From assembly GCF_004116495.1 (NCBI RefSeq), contig NZ_PDKC01000010.1, positions 1 to 64,000 on the forward strand: a stretch of 64,000 nt of DNA, in the 5' to 3' direction. Positions 21,799 to 30,451 of this stretch are shown here, in pieces. The notes below the pieces were generated by a model, which was not told the origin of the DNA, made no database searches, and was given only the letters and a program-made list of their open reading frames with translations. Source of the stretch: Arcobacter sp. CECT 8985 (lineage in GTDB: Bacteria > Campylobacterota > Campylobacteria > Campylobacterales > Arcobacteraceae). Each line of letters starts with the position of its first letter. The stretch's first letter is position 1. Position numbers and translations under genes: made by a program.

Positions 21799-22221
21799 AT
21801 GATTAGACAAAAAATTGTAGATACGATCATTGAAAAGCTGAAAACCATTTCAGCTGCAAATGGATTTTACAGTGAAGCTGGTGCAAATGTTTTTGAGTGG
21901 TTAGAAAAGCCACTTGGCAAAGATGAATATCCAGCAATCGTTGTGAGAGATCCAGCAGATAACACAACTGATGATTACACTATCACAAATCATGTTCTAA
22001 AGATTGAAGTTGATATTGCAGTAAGTGGTAAAAACACTCCCTGGAATATGAGAGAAGTTACAAGTGATGTGATCAAGGCTTTTTCTTTGGTGGAAGAAGA
22101 GTTAAATTATCAGTGCAAGTGCAATGGTAGTGAGTTTATCACAGAACAAAAAGAGACAACTTATGGTGGTGTTAGAGTTGAATTTGATGTGATGTATCAA
22201 TCAAGAAGATGGGAACAGTAA
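21799..22221 (+). CDS. Tail completion or terminator protein
   Basis: A 140-residue protein that starts directly at the previous stop. The form (RQKIVDTIIEKLKTI, EYPAIVVRDPADNTTDDYTI then IEVDIAVSGKNTPWNMREVT) is that of minor tail proteins that cap the tail tube, with an N-terminal helix and a four-strand sheet containing 'P.i.v.d..'. It would end tail polymerisation and join tail to head. Family call is by general pattern. Confidence 0.6.
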   Translation: MIRQKIVDTIIEKLKTISAANGFYSEAGANVFEWLEKPLGKDEYPAIVVRDPADNTTDDYTITNHVLKIEVDIAVSGKNTPWNMREVTSDVIKAFSLVEEELNYQCKCNGSEFITEQKETTYGGVRVEFDVMYQSRRWEQ

Positions 22222-22686
22222 ATGAGTTTTGCAGAACTAAAAAGACTTATTGACAACCTGGTGAACTTTGGAACTATAAGTGAAACAAAAAGTGCTGATG
22301 GTAAAGCATTGGCAAGGGTAAAGATCGCAGATCGTGAAACTGATTTTTTACCAATTAATTCATTTTCAAATAGTTTTAAAAAGCACTTTATACCAGCAAG
22401 AGTTGGTGAACAAGTTGTTGTGATCAGTCCTTTTGGTGAAGCAAATGGTGGTTTTATTTTAAGATCTATTTTTAATAAATCTTCTAAAGAGCCAAGTGGA
22501 TCAAATGATCACACGGAAGTTATAGAATATGAAGATGGTACACGATTTTCTTATGATACACAAGCAAAGGTTTTAACAGTTGATTGTGTTGGTGATATAA
22601 ACATCAAAGCTGGTGGAAATATCAATTTTGAAGCTGGTGGGGTTATTGATCTTACTGGTTCAAGAATAGATTTTAATCAAGGATAA
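22222..22686 (+). CDS. Baseplate spike protein, gpV-like
   Basis: A 154-residue protein with an OB-fold (about 15-100: ARVKIADRETDFLPINSFSN, ARVGEQVVVISPFGEANGG) and then an Ile/Gly beta-helical needle (DINIKAGGNINFEAGGVIDL). This is the membrane-piercing spike of P2-type tails. The next gene is its PAAR tip. The needle is short, so the PAAR tip is probably needed to complete it. Confidence 0.9.
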   Translation: MSFAELKRLIDNLVNFGTISETKSADGKALARVKIADRETDFLPINSFSNSFKKHFIPARVGEQVVVISPFGEANGGFILRSIFNKSSKEPSGSNDHTEVIEYEDGTRFSYDTQAKVLTVDCVGDINIKAGGNINFEAGGVIDLTGSRIDFNQG

Positions 22687-22689
22687 GCA

Positions 22690-22956
22690 ATGCCAGGAAT
22701 ATGTAGAGTTGGTGTGGATAGTGCTGGTGGTGTTATTCTTGGTGGTGGTCAAAATTTTGTTTATGCAAATGGGGCTTTAGTTGCAGTTGATGGTGATCCA
22801 GTTGCACCACATGGAGTTGCACCACATGCAGCACCAGTTATGATTGCTGGATCAAAGAATGTTTTTATAAATGGAATTGCTGTTTGTAATGCTGGTGATT
22901 TTGCGACATGTGGCCATGCAGCAAGTGGTTCATCAAATGTAAATGTAGGTGATTAG
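22690..22956 (+). CDS. PAAR-domain spike tip protein
   Basis: An 88-residue protein nearly all of which is a PAAR cone: repeated Gly/Val/Asn beta units with PVAPHGVAPHAAPVMIAGSK, then VFINGIAVCNAGDFATCGHA. His and Cys residues (HG, HA, C..GD..TCGH) are placed to bind the metal at the tip. It sharpens the gpV spike in contractile tails and also in type VI secretion. Confidence 0.9.
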   Translation: MPGICRVGVDSAGGVILGGGQNFVYANGALVAVDGDPVAPHGVAPHAAPVMIAGSKNVFINGIAVCNAGDFATCGHAASGSSNVNVGD

Positions 22957-23245
22957 AGTGTATGCAGTAAGTATTGGAAAAAGCATTAATAGGATTTTAA
23001 AAACTCCATTAGTTACAAGAGCCATGCGACCTGAATTTGGATCAAGGCTTTATGAACTAAGAGATCGTGAGTTCAATGATGAATATAAACTTTTAGCAAC
23101 TAGATACACATATGAAGCTATTAAGAAGTATGAACCAAGGGTGAAAGTTGAAAAGGTTAATTTTAAACTTGATCCAGTAAGTGGTGTTGTAACTTTGGTT
23201 ATTACATTGACAAATGGTGAGATTGTAGAGGTTAAAAATGATTAA
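22949..23245 (+). CDS. Baseplate wedge protein, gpW/gp25-like
   Basis: A 98-residue protein starting at GTG inside the end of the PAAR gene. SINRILKTPLVTRAMRPEFG, then SRLYELRDREF and VEKVNF are the usual landmarks of the gp25-like lysozyme-fold wedge protein (P2 gpW, 'il.T..Gtr.mrP.fGs.l.el'). It builds the baseplate with gpJ and gpI, whose genes follow with overlaps. Confidence 0.9.
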   Translation: MIRVYAVSIGKSINRILKTPLVTRAMRPEFGSRLYELRDREFNDEYKLLATRYTYEAIKKYEPRVKVEKVNFKLDPVSGVVTLVITLTNGEIVEVKND

Positions 23246-24335
23246 TTTAAAGAGTTTGCCAAAACCAAAAGTTTTACAAGAACTAGACTATGAAGCAATA
23301 CTTGAACAAAATATTGCAAACTTCAAAAGCAAGTATGGTGAAGATTGGCAACCACTTGAAAGTGATGATTTTAAGATGATGTTAGAAGCCTTTGCATATA
23401 GAGAACTTGCATTAAGATCAGAGTTCAATGAGTTGGCAAAAGCTTTTTTCTTATCAACAGCAGAAGATGAAGATCTTGAAAACTATGCAACTTTTTATAA
23501 TGTTGAAAAGCTTTTAGGATCATACCCTTATGCACCTTATGAATTTAAGATAAGTGAAGCATTAGCCCAGGATGTAACTGTACCAGTTGATTTAGTTCTA
23601 ACAGATTTAACAAGTACATATGAAGCAAAACTTCTTGAAGATGTAGTGATTGCAGCTGGTGAAACAATTGGAACTGGAACTGTTGAACTACAACTTGAAA
23701 CATCATCAAGTGAAGTAAAAACAGAGGTTATCACTACCCCACTTCCATTTGTTGTTACAGCTACATCAAAAGCTGCATTTATGAATGGATCAGATGTAGA
23801 GAGCAATGAAGAGTTTAGATCAAGAATACTTTTAAGTATGGCAGATAAATCAACTGCTGGATCTGAAGAAACTTATCTAAGCTTTGCATATAAAGCTGAT
23901 GAAAGAATTGAAGATGTTGCAGTTCTAAGTTCTACACCTGGAACAGTTGAAGTTTATTATTACAGTGCAAAAGCTGATGATCTTATGCAAACTAGAATAG
24001 AAACACAGCTTAATGCAAAAGAGGTAAGACCTTTGACGGATACAGTTGTGATAAACAAAGCAACTGAAGTTGCATACAGTGTAACTGCTGAACTGAAAAT
24101 CTTACCAGGTCAAGAAACTGCAACTGTTTTTACAAATGCAAAAGAGAGTTTAACAGCTGGACTTGAAGAACTTAAAAAGATCGGAACTGATATTACACTA
24201 AGTGAGATCAATGATTTCCTAAGAGTACCAGGAGTGAAAGAAGCAGTGATAAGTTTTCCCACGGGAAATTTAGAGATAGCAGCAAATGAAATAGGAATAT
24301 GTAGTGAAACAACAATCACTTATACCATCATTTGA
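23238..24335 (+). CDS. Baseplate protein gpJ
   Basis: A 365-residue protein of the P2 gpJ family, which forms the outer baseplate wedge. The N-terminus LEQNIANFKSKYGEDWQPLE, followed by SDDFKMMLEAFAYRELALRS, is characteristic; the middle has SNEEFRSRILLSMADKSTAG. It overlaps gpW by 8 bases and gpI by 32 bases. A TTTCCCACGGGAAA site is in its last 80 bases. Confidence 0.9.
   Translation: MINLKSLPKPKVLQELDYEAILEQNIANFKSKYGEDWQPLESDDFKMMLEAFAYRELALRSEFNELAKAFFLSTAEDEDLENYATFYNVEKLLGSYPYAPYEFKISEALAQDVTVPVDLVLTDLTSTYEAKLLEDVVIAAGETIGTGTVELQLETSSSEVKTEVITTPLPFVVTATSKAAFMNGSDVESNEEFRSRILLSMADKSTAGSEETYLSFAYKADERIEDVAVLSSTPGTVEVYYYSAKADDLMQTRIETQLNAKEVRPLTDTVVINKATEVAYSVTAELKILPGQETATVFTNAKESLTAGLEELKKIGTDITLSEINDFLRVPGVKEAVISFPTGNLEIAANEIGICSETTITYTII
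24255..24268. promoter_or_regulatory. Putative ParB site (parS-like), copy 3
   Basis: TTTCCCACGGGAAA within gpJ. It is in the same orientation as copies 1 and 2, about 9.2 kb away. Confidence 0.5.
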
Positions 24336-24903
24336 AGCTGATGGTTTACATCAAGTTGATCTAGTTGCAGCAGATGTGACAGATAATATATCTGATGAAC
24401 ACCAGGTGATCAAAGGACTTGCAAACCCTCTTATATGTAGTGAAAAGTTTTTGCCTTTTTTAGCTTATAGCTTCAAGGTTGATTTTTGGGATGAAGAGTT
24501 AAAAGAGCAAGAGAAAAGAGAGTTGATCCAACAATCTATTTTGCTACATAGATACAAGGGAACAATTTGGTGTATTGAAGAGATCTTAAAACTTCTTAAT
24601 CTTGCAAGTGATGAAGAACCAGCAAATATCAAAGAGGGGCTTAGTATCAAATATGATGGTAAGCACAAATACAATGGGATCTATACACACGGGGATGAAA
24701 CAAAGTGGCCTTTTTATGTAATAAGTTTGGCAAAACCAGTTTCAACAAAAAGAGCGCAGTTTGCAAAAAAGATTATTGATCAATATGCACCAAAGAGATC
24801 AAGACTTTACGCAATCACATATAACCAATTGAACAGATATGACGGGAACATCAAATATGATGGAACATTTACATATGGAGTAGTAGGAGCAGATAAATTA
24901 TGA
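24304..24903 (+). CDS. Tail protein gpI
   Basis: A 199-residue protein of the P2 gpI family, with GTG start inside gpJ. Landmarks are the core around PFLAYSFKVDFWDEELKEQE, then QQSILLHRYKGTIWCIEEIL, and the C-terminal AKKIIDQYAPKRSRLYAITY. It links the baseplate to the tail fibres. The last 20 residues repeat the form YDG-KYDG-, and end just before the fibre gene with an ATGA overlap. Confidence 0.9.
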   Translation: MKQQSLIPSFEADGLHQVDLVAADVTDNISDEHQVIKGLANPLICSEKFLPFLAYSFKVDFWDEELKEQEKRELIQQSILLHRYKGTIWCIEEILKLLNLASDEEPANIKEGLSIKYDGKHKYNGIYTHGDETKWPFYVISLAKPVSTKRAQFAKKIIDQYAPKRSRLYAITYNQLNRYDGNIKYDGTFTYGVVGADKL

Positions 24904-25571
24904 GTGATTTAATAGAAAAATCAGAGTTTACAGCTGGTATATATCAGATAGAAACAAATGATGATGTACTTGGTGGTGAAAATGGAATTGCAAATGCACA
25001 AGCCAAAGCCTTAGCAAATAGAACACTATGGCTTAAAACACAAGTTGCATTAAAAGCTTTATTAAATGGTAGTGCAACTGAAAAGTTTAAAGTAGCAGAT
25101 GCAACAGCAGATGATGAAGCAGTTTCAAAATCACAAATGGAAAATGCTTTAAGTGTAACTTCTCTTGCTGCTAAAACTGCTCTAGCAGATGCAGATGAAT
25201 TTGTAATATCAGATAGTAAAGATACTAATAATCGCAAAAAGACTTCATGGTCTAATATTAAAACAAAGATAAGAGGTTATCTATTAACAGGATACAGTGC
25301 AAACTTTACAAGAGCAAAAGGGCATTTAAGACTTCCTGATATGTTTGGGAATTTTACAATTAATTGGGGGAGTTTAACGGTCAATGCAAGTGTAGAAACA
25401 TATATAAATCTCGACCTTGCTTATGATACTGTTCATCTTATAGCTTTATGTTCTTCAGGTGGTGATGTCTTGGGTACACATGACGCTCAAATTGAAATAG
25501 CAGGAAAAACACAAGTTCTTTTAGGAACTACACAGCAAGAAATAGTTAGCTGGTTTTCAATAGGTAAATAG
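24900..25571 (+). CDS. Short tail fibre protein
   Basis: A 223-residue protein at the fibre position. The N-terminus contains the segment ENGIANAQAKALANRTLWLK that many phage fibre proteins use to attach to gpI. A helical shaft follows (about 60-130), then a beta-rich tip (LPDMFGNFTINWGSLTVNAS...). At 223 residues it is short compared with typical P2 fibres (over 600 residues), so it may only reach a short distance or work with another adhesin. The tip should decide host range. Confidence 0.75.
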   Translation: MSDLIEKSEFTAGIYQIETNDDVLGGENGIANAQAKALANRTLWLKTQVALKALLNGSATEKFKVADATADDEAVSKSQMENALSVTSLAAKTALADADEFVISDSKDTNNRKKTSWSNIKTKIRGYLLTGYSANFTRAKGHLRLPDMFGNFTINWGSLTVNASVETYINLDLAYDTVHLIALCSSGGDVLGTHDAQIEIAGKTQVLLGTTQQEIVSWFSIGK

Positions 25572-25582
25572 GAGAAAAATAA

Positions 25583-26122
25583 ATGAGTTACTTTATAGAT
25601 TTAAATGAAAATAGTGAAGTAGTAGGATTATATAAATCAGTAAATAAAAATATTCCTAATACAGTTGTAGAAGTAGATGAAGAGACATATAAAAAAGTAT
25701 CAGAGGAAAATCTAAATTACTATGATACAGAAACAAAAACTTTTTCTAAAAAAGATTTAAGAACTTTAAATGAATTGAAAACTTCAAAAATATCATCTAT
25801 CAACACATCATGTGAAACTACAATCACAAGTGGCTTTCCATCTTCTGCTCTTGGATCAGGATATATCTATCCATCACAAAGAGATGATCAACTTAACTTA
25901 CAAGGGTTAATCATTGATGGTTCAGATGATTTTTTCAAGTGTAAAGTTGCAGCAGATGAAAATGCAGAATGGGAACTAAAGCCACATACTATTGATCAGT
26001 TGATCATAGTTGGTAAAGCTTTAAAATCTCATGTTAAAACAAACACTGCAAGAGCATATGAACTTAAAGCACAGATCAATGCAGCAGCAACAATTGAAGA
26101 ACTTGATGGGATTAACTGGTAA
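25583..26122 (+). CDS. Tail fibre assembly-like protein
   Basis: A 179-residue protein directly after the fibre gene. The first 60 residues are a small beta domain (MSYFIDLNENSEVVGLYKSV), followed by a basic-acidic helix and a GSGYIYPSQRDDQLNLQGLI segment. The latter resembles the DUF4376-type domain found in proteins next to phage fibre genes. It may help fibre trimerisation. The function is inferred from place and form. Confidence 0.6.
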   Translation: MSYFIDLNENSEVVGLYKSVNKNIPNTVVEVDEETYKKVSEENLNYYDTETKTFSKKDLRTLNELKTSKISSINTSCETTITSGFPSSALGSGYIYPSQRDDQLNLQGLIIDGSDDFFKCKVAADENAEWELKPHTIDQLIIVGKALKSHVKTNTARAYELKAQINAAATIEELDGINW

Positions 26123-26454
26123 TGGTTAATTTCATTTTATTTATCTTAGGTGTTATTGGAATAGTTATTTTTGGAACAATTGTTTTTTTAGTACAAATTG
26201 TAAGAAAACCATTTAAAAATGAGAGTTTAAAAAAATACTTTCTAGCTTTAGCAATTGGGCTTGATCAATTAGGTGGATCAATAATCTATGGCTTGGAAGA
26301 TTGGTGCATAAGTAGTGTGGCTTATTATGACGCTGAACATGGGAAGAATGTTTGGTTTATGAGGTTGATTAACTTCTTATTTAATGATAAAGAACATTGT
26401 AAAAAGAGTTATGAAAATGAATTTAAAAAACTTGGTGTAAAGCCAATAAGATAA
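26122..26454 (+). CDS. Phage membrane protein, conserved type
   Basis: A 110-residue protein with an N-terminal transmembrane helix (about 3-27). The middle LALAIGLDQLGGSIIYGLED, then WCISSVAYY, and the end INFLFNDKEHCKKSYENEFK follow a pattern I know from small phage membrane proteins ('...lDQl.n.llgG..d.tiSsr...'). These occur in many siphophages and myophages without a known role. It overlaps the preceding stop and precedes the sheath gene. Confidence 0.6.
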   Translation: MVNFILFILGVIGIVIFGTIVFLVQIVRKPFKNESLKKYFLALAIGLDQLGGSIIYGLEDWCISSVAYYDAEHGKNVWFMRLINFLFNDKEHCKKSYENEFKKLGVKPIR

Positions 26455-26463
26455 GGGGAAAAG

Positions 26464-27594
26464 ATGAATTTAGACTTTGGTATTAATGGAAGTTTTGGTG
26501 TACAAGCTGCAAGACCAATTACAGTTAGTAGTTCAACACCAATTGGAATTGTTGCAACAGCAGATAGTGGTGCAACTGGGCTGATGAAGTTTAACAATGC
26601 TGATGAGGGTTTGACTTATATTTCTGATAACAACATCACAAGTGGAACACTTGAAAATGCTTTAACTGGAATTAGTTTACAAGGTGTGAACTGCCCACTA
26701 GTTGTTCATGTATCAACTGAAGATGTTGATGAAGCAGTAAATAAAACAAATGTATTGGCAGCACTTGATGTGATCAAACAAGCTGATCCAATCACTGGGA
26801 TTGATCTTAAAAATGGTTTGATCATAGTTCCTGAATATTCAGCTGATGTTGAAGTTGCTGCAAAGCTTGATAGTATCTCTACAAAGATGTGGACTACTGG
26901 ATTAACTGATGATTTTTCAGCTGATGAAGCTGGGTTTAAAACATACATGGAAAACTTTGGATCTAAGTATCTTTTACATTGTACTGGAAGATACAATGCA
27001 GATGGTAAGTTAATCCCTATGAGTGCAATTATGGCTGGGGTTATTGCATACCATGATGGGAACACTGCTTTTGGTTGGGCAAAAAACCATTCAAACAGAA
27101 TTGCAAAGGGTGTTGCTGGTACTGAAAGAGTTATTGAATACTTTGATGGATCTGATTGTGAAGCAAGAAGATTAAGACAAGATGGTGGATGTATGATTGT
27201 TAAAGATGTAGGTTGGAGAACTTACGGATTTGAAACAAGAGATATTGATCCAATTTGGCAATCACTTGACAGAGTAAGAACATTCCACAGACTTTTAGCA
27301 GCTATTCTTGAAGCAAACAAATGGGCAAGAGATAGAGAAGCAGATCAGCTTATTTGGGTTAGAAAATCAGTTGTTGAGTTTATGAATGAGTTAAAAGGGA
27401 ATGGAGTTGTTATCGGTTTTGATGTGTACTTTGATCCTGAAAAGAATACAAAAGCAACTGTAACAGCTGGTAAATTTTATTTAACAATCCTGGTGCAAGA
27501 TATGCCAAGTATCAGAGAACTAAATATTGAGTTAGTTTACAGTGATCAATGGGGTGAAACTCTAATCAATTATATTAATGGTGAGGAAGCATAA
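26464..27594 (+). CDS. Contractile tail sheath protein (gpFI-like)
   Basis: A 376-residue sheath of the P2 FI family. It has the usual start (NGSFGVQAARPITVSSSTPI), the NGLIIVPEYSADVEVAAKLD region and the C-terminal VRKSVVEFMNELKGNGVVIG, then YFDPEKNTKATVTAGKFYLT. It contracts to drive the tube through the cell envelope. It is paired with the tube gene (2-base gap). Confidence 0.93.
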   Translation: MNLDFGINGSFGVQAARPITVSSSTPIGIVATADSGATGLMKFNNADEGLTYISDNNITSGTLENALTGISLQGVNCPLVVHVSTEDVDEAVNKTNVLAALDVIKQADPITGIDLKNGLIIVPEYSADVEVAAKLDSISTKMWTTGLTDDFSADEAGFKTYMENFGSKYLLHCTGRYNADGKLIPMSAIMAGVIAYHDGNTAFGWAKNHSNRIAKGVAGTERVIEYFDGSDCEARRLRQDGGCMIVKDVGWRTYGFETRDIDPIWQSLDRVRTFHRLLAAILEANKWARDREADQLIWVRKSVVEFMNELKGNGVVIGFDVYFDPEKNTKATVTAGKFYLTILVQDMPSIRELNIELVYSDQWGETLINYINGEEA

Positions 27595-27596
27595 AG

Positions 27597-28097
27597 ATGA
27601 AATATCCACAAAATCTAACATATATAAACACTTTTGTTGATGGTATTGGCCATCTAGGTACAAGTAAAAAGGTGAGTTTGCCAAAGATCGAACAGATCAG
27701 AGAAACAATCACAGCTGGTGGTTTTGAAAGATCTGTTGATACAGGTGTACTTAAAGAGATTGAAGCAGAATTTGTTCTTAACGAATTTTCACCAATCGTG
27801 TTCACTGCAATGGCAGCTGCTGCAAAAACAGCAAATGGAATTTCTATTGTAACAAAAGGATCTATTTTCCAAAGTGGATCAAGGGTTTCAGTTGTTGCAA
27901 CATTCCAGGGATCAGTAGATGTTGATGATGGTGATCTTGAACCAGGTAAACAACTTGAAAGAAAAATATCTATGAAACCAAATAGATATATTCTTGAAAT
28001 TGGTGGTAAGGAAGTGATCATGCTTGATACTATAAACATGATCGCAAAGATTGATGGTGTTGATATTTTAGAAGATCTTAGATCTCATATTCAGTAA
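27597..28097 (+). CDS. Tail tube protein (gpFII-like)
   Basis: A 166-residue major tail tube protein of P2 type. It opens MKYPQNLTYINTFVDGIGHL, with KVSLPKIEQIRETITAGGFE and the late MKPNRYILEIGGKEVIMLDT, all in the FII pattern. It polymerises inside the sheath. The gene order sheath-tube-E-tape measure is that of P2. Confidence 0.92.
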   Translation: MKYPQNLTYINTFVDGIGHLGTSKKVSLPKIEQIRETITAGGFERSVDTGVLKEIEAEFVLNEFSPIVFTAMAAAAKTANGISIVTKGSIFQSGSRVSVVATFQGSVDVDDGDLEPGKQLERKISMKPNRYILEIGGKEVIMLDTINMIAKIDGVDILEDLRSHIQ

Positions 28098-28108
28098 GGA
28101 AGTAAAAG

Positions 28109-28327
28109 ATGGGAAATACAGTAAAAGTTAAAGTTGGTGAAAAAGAAGTTGAGATGAGAGAACCAAAAGTAAGAGATATGAGAGTTGTGGGAAATCACCA
28201 AAGCCAAGGAGAACTAGAAGTGCATTTGATCGCAAATCTTACTGGGCTTACAGTTGAAGAACTTGATGATCTTACAATGAAAGAATATGCACCTTTACAA
28301 AAGGCTTTAATGGGTTTTCAATCTTAG
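28109..28327 (+). CDS. Tail assembly protein gpE (zero-frame product)
   Basis: A 72-residue protein (MGNTVKVKVGEKEVEMREPK...) before the tape measure gene, where P2 has E. It is a tail assembly chaperone. The last codons hold a G GGT TTT heptamer (28312-28318) in the phase required for -1 frameshifting, and the -1 frame is open for 49 more codons. Confidence 0.8.
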   Translation: MGNTVKVKVGEKEVEMREPKVRDMRVVGNHQSQGELEVHLIANLTGLTVEELDDLTMKEYAPLQKALMGFQS

Positions 28328-28467
28328 AATATGATCATATTTTGCAAGGTATGGCCTTGATAGGTTCTACTTTGCATTTTGGTTATGTTGATATGCTTGA
28401 AATGTATTTAAATGATTTTATTTATTTTGTAGAGAGCGCAAATAAGATTGTCGAACAAGACCAATAA
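28109..28467 (+). CDS. gpE-E' tail assembly chaperone by -1 frameshift
   Basis: If ribosomes slip back one base at GGGTTTT (28312-28318), 70 codons of gpE continue with TCA at 28318 and read SILEYDHILQGMALIGSTLH, FGYVDMLEMYLNDFIYFVES and stop at 28465-28467, making 119 residues. P2 E/E' and lambda G/GT use the same trick at the same gene position to make two chaperones in a set ratio for the tape measure protein. The extension has a helical, coding-like composition. No start with a ribosome site exists for it alone, except an inner ATG (about 28354). Confidence 0.8.
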
Positions 28468-28606
28468 ACCCTAAAGTAAAAATGGCAGTTATCGTGTAAA
28501 GACTGTATGCAATATTTTCACTAAGTATTGCAACAGTTACACCAGCAATAACAGTAATAAGAAATAAACCTATAAAAGCTTTTATTGAATATATAAGATC
28601 TTTCAT
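28418..28606 (-). CDS. Small antisense membrane protein, possible moron
   Basis: A 62-residue minus-strand frame between E' and the tape measure gene. It has two clear hydrophobic helices (about 8-30, IKAFIGLFLITVIAGVTVAI, and about 35-52) and a basic end (VRQSYLRSLQNK), so it reads as a membrane protein. It is the only minus-strand gene in the late region, which is typical for a moron expressed from the lysogen. It overlaps the E' tail by 50 bases. No strong ribosome site is seen. Confidence 0.5.
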   Translation of the reverse strand: MKDLIYSIKAFIGLFLITVIAGVTVAILSENIAYSLYTITAIFTLGFIGLVRQSYLRSLQNK

Positions 28607-28644
28607 AGTTTTATTTTATCAGAAAATTAAGGAAAAGGCTAGAT

Positions 28645-30447
28645 ATGGAAAAGATGTTGGCATTGGGGGTTGTTTTATCTGCATATGATCAGTTATCACC
28701 AGCACTTGGTAAAGCAACTGAAAAGATCAATAAGTTTGATAAACAGATCACTGCACTTGGTGGAAGTATGGCCAAGTATGGAACTATGTCACTTGCTGCT
28801 GGAACTGCAATAAGTTCAGGTATTGGATCAGCAGTTACAAGTTACCAGGATCTAGCAGCAGCACAAGGTGATATAGCTTCACTTGGAATTGGTGAAAGTG
28901 GTATTGCAAAAATCACAAAAGAAGCAAGAGCCTTTTCAAATGAATTTGCTGGAACAACTGCACCTGATTTTGTAAGGGCTTCATATGATATTAAATCAGG
29001 TATATCAAGCCTAAGTGATGAGGGTGTTGCAAAGTTCACAAGACTTGCTGCAATGACTGGTGCTGCAACTAAATCAAGCACTGAAGAAATGACAAAGATG
29101 TTTGCACTAGGGCATGGAATATTCAAACAACAAAATGAAACAGATTTTGAGTTTGGGAATAGAATGTCAGCACAAGTTGGTTTAGCAGTAAAAGCATTTA
29201 GAACAGAGGGATCAGATCTTATTGCTGGTATTTCAAATATTGGTGCAATGGCAAACAAAATGGGTGTATCTTTAAGTGAAGAACTTGCAATCATTGGTAA
29301 CTCAAAAGGTGCATTTGATAGTGCAAGTGAAGCTGCAACTGGATATAGGGCATTTTTACAAGGTGTTGGATCAGCACAAGAAGAACTAGGCTTACAGTTC
29401 ACAGATAGTGAGGGCAAAATGCTGCCAATGGTTCAGATCCTGGAACAGTTAAAAGAAAAGTATGGTGATACTCTTCAAACAGTAGAAGTGCAAGATGAAA
29501 TAAGAAAAGCATTTGGATCAGGCGAAGCAGTTAAAACAATAAATGGATTAATTGATAAAACTGATCAGCTAAGACAATCACAAATAGAACTGAACAATGC
29601 AACCCTTGACAATGTTGAAGCAATGGCCAAAGCAAGGAATAAAGGTAGAGAGTTTGAAGTTTTAAACCAAAAACTGGGAAATGCCACAGCAACAATTGGA
29701 AAACTATTTGCACCAGCTGCTTATAAACTTGGTGAAGCAATTGGATCAATTGCAAATTCAGTTAGCACCTGGATAGATGATAATGAGGGATTGGCAGAAA
29801 CACTTGGCTGGGTTATTGCTGGTACTGCTGGAGTTTTAACAGTTGTTGGAACACTTGGGATCACAGTGGGTGGTTTTTTAATGGTTCTTCCAACACTTAC
29901 AGCTGGACTTAAAGCAGTACAAATTGGATTTATGACACTTGGTAGGGTTATGCTTATGAACCCTATTGGATTAATTGTAACTGGAATTGCAGTTGCTGCA
30001 ACCATGATTTATACTTATTGGGAACCGATAAAAGGTTTTTTCTCTAATTTATGGAGTGGTGTTAAAAGTACATTTTCAAATGGCTGGGATTTTATAAAAA
30101 AAGTTTTTGGATATTCGCCAATAGGTATGGTGATGAAATCTTATGGGAAAATTTTTAATTGGCTTAGTTCTAAGTTTGAGTGGTTTGGAAATGCAGTTAA
30201 AAAAATGAGAGGATTGGGATCATCTATTAAAAGCTTTTTTGGTTTTGGATCAGATGATAAAAAGGTAGCAGCTACAACACCAAGAGCAATGAAGATCAAC
30301 AAACCAGTTGCACAAAATGTTGCACAAACAAATCATATAAAAGTAAATGTAAATAATCCAGGTTCAAATGTAGATGTTGAAAAAGCAATTGTAAGTGCCA
30401 TGAATAAAGGTGGTGCAGATCGTGGTTTGAGTGATGAAGATATATAA
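28645..30447 (+). CDS. Tail tape measure protein
   Basis: A 600-residue protein. The beginning (VVLSAYDQLSPALGKATEKI) and TMP core (AAQGDIASLGIGESGIAKIT, FALGHGIFKQ) are typical, followed by a region with three hydrophobic segments (about 385-455) that may enter the host membrane during DNA ejection. The C-terminal 100 residues are basic and flexible. Its length sets tail length; at about 1.5 angstrom per residue, it predicts a tail near 90 nm, shorter than P2. Confidence 0.92.
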   Translation: MEKMLALGVVLSAYDQLSPALGKATEKINKFDKQITALGGSMAKYGTMSLAAGTAISSGIGSAVTSYQDLAAAQGDIASLGIGESGIAKITKEARAFSNEFAGTTAPDFVRASYDIKSGISSLSDEGVAKFTRLAAMTGAATKSSTEEMTKMFALGHGIFKQQNETDFEFGNRMSAQVGLAVKAFRTEGSDLIAGISNIGAMANKMGVSLSEELAIIGNSKGAFDSASEAATGYRAFLQGVGSAQEELGLQFTDSEGKMLPMVQILEQLKEKYGDTLQTVEVQDEIRKAFGSGEAVKTINGLIDKTDQLRQSQIELNNATLDNVEAMAKARNKGREFEVLNQKLGNATATIGKLFAPAAYKLGEAIGSIANSVSTWIDDNEGLAETLGWVIAGTAGVLTVVGTLGITVGGFLMVLPTLTAGLKAVQIGFMTLGRVMLMNPIGLIVTGIAVAATMIYTYWEPIKGFFSNLWSGVKSTFSNGWDFIKKVFGYSPIGMVMKSYGKIFNWLSSKFEWFGNAVKKMRGLGSSIKSFFGFGSDDKKVAATTPRAMKINKPVAQNVAQTNHIKVNVNNPGSNVDVEKAIVSAMNKGGADRGLSDEDI

Positions 30448-30451
30448 ATAT

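Noticed and set aside
28842-29417. 191-codon minus-strand ORF in the tape measure gene
   Set aside because: It is long only because the plus-strand gene uses few stop-generating codons; Ala/Ser/Pro-rich composition and no start signal.
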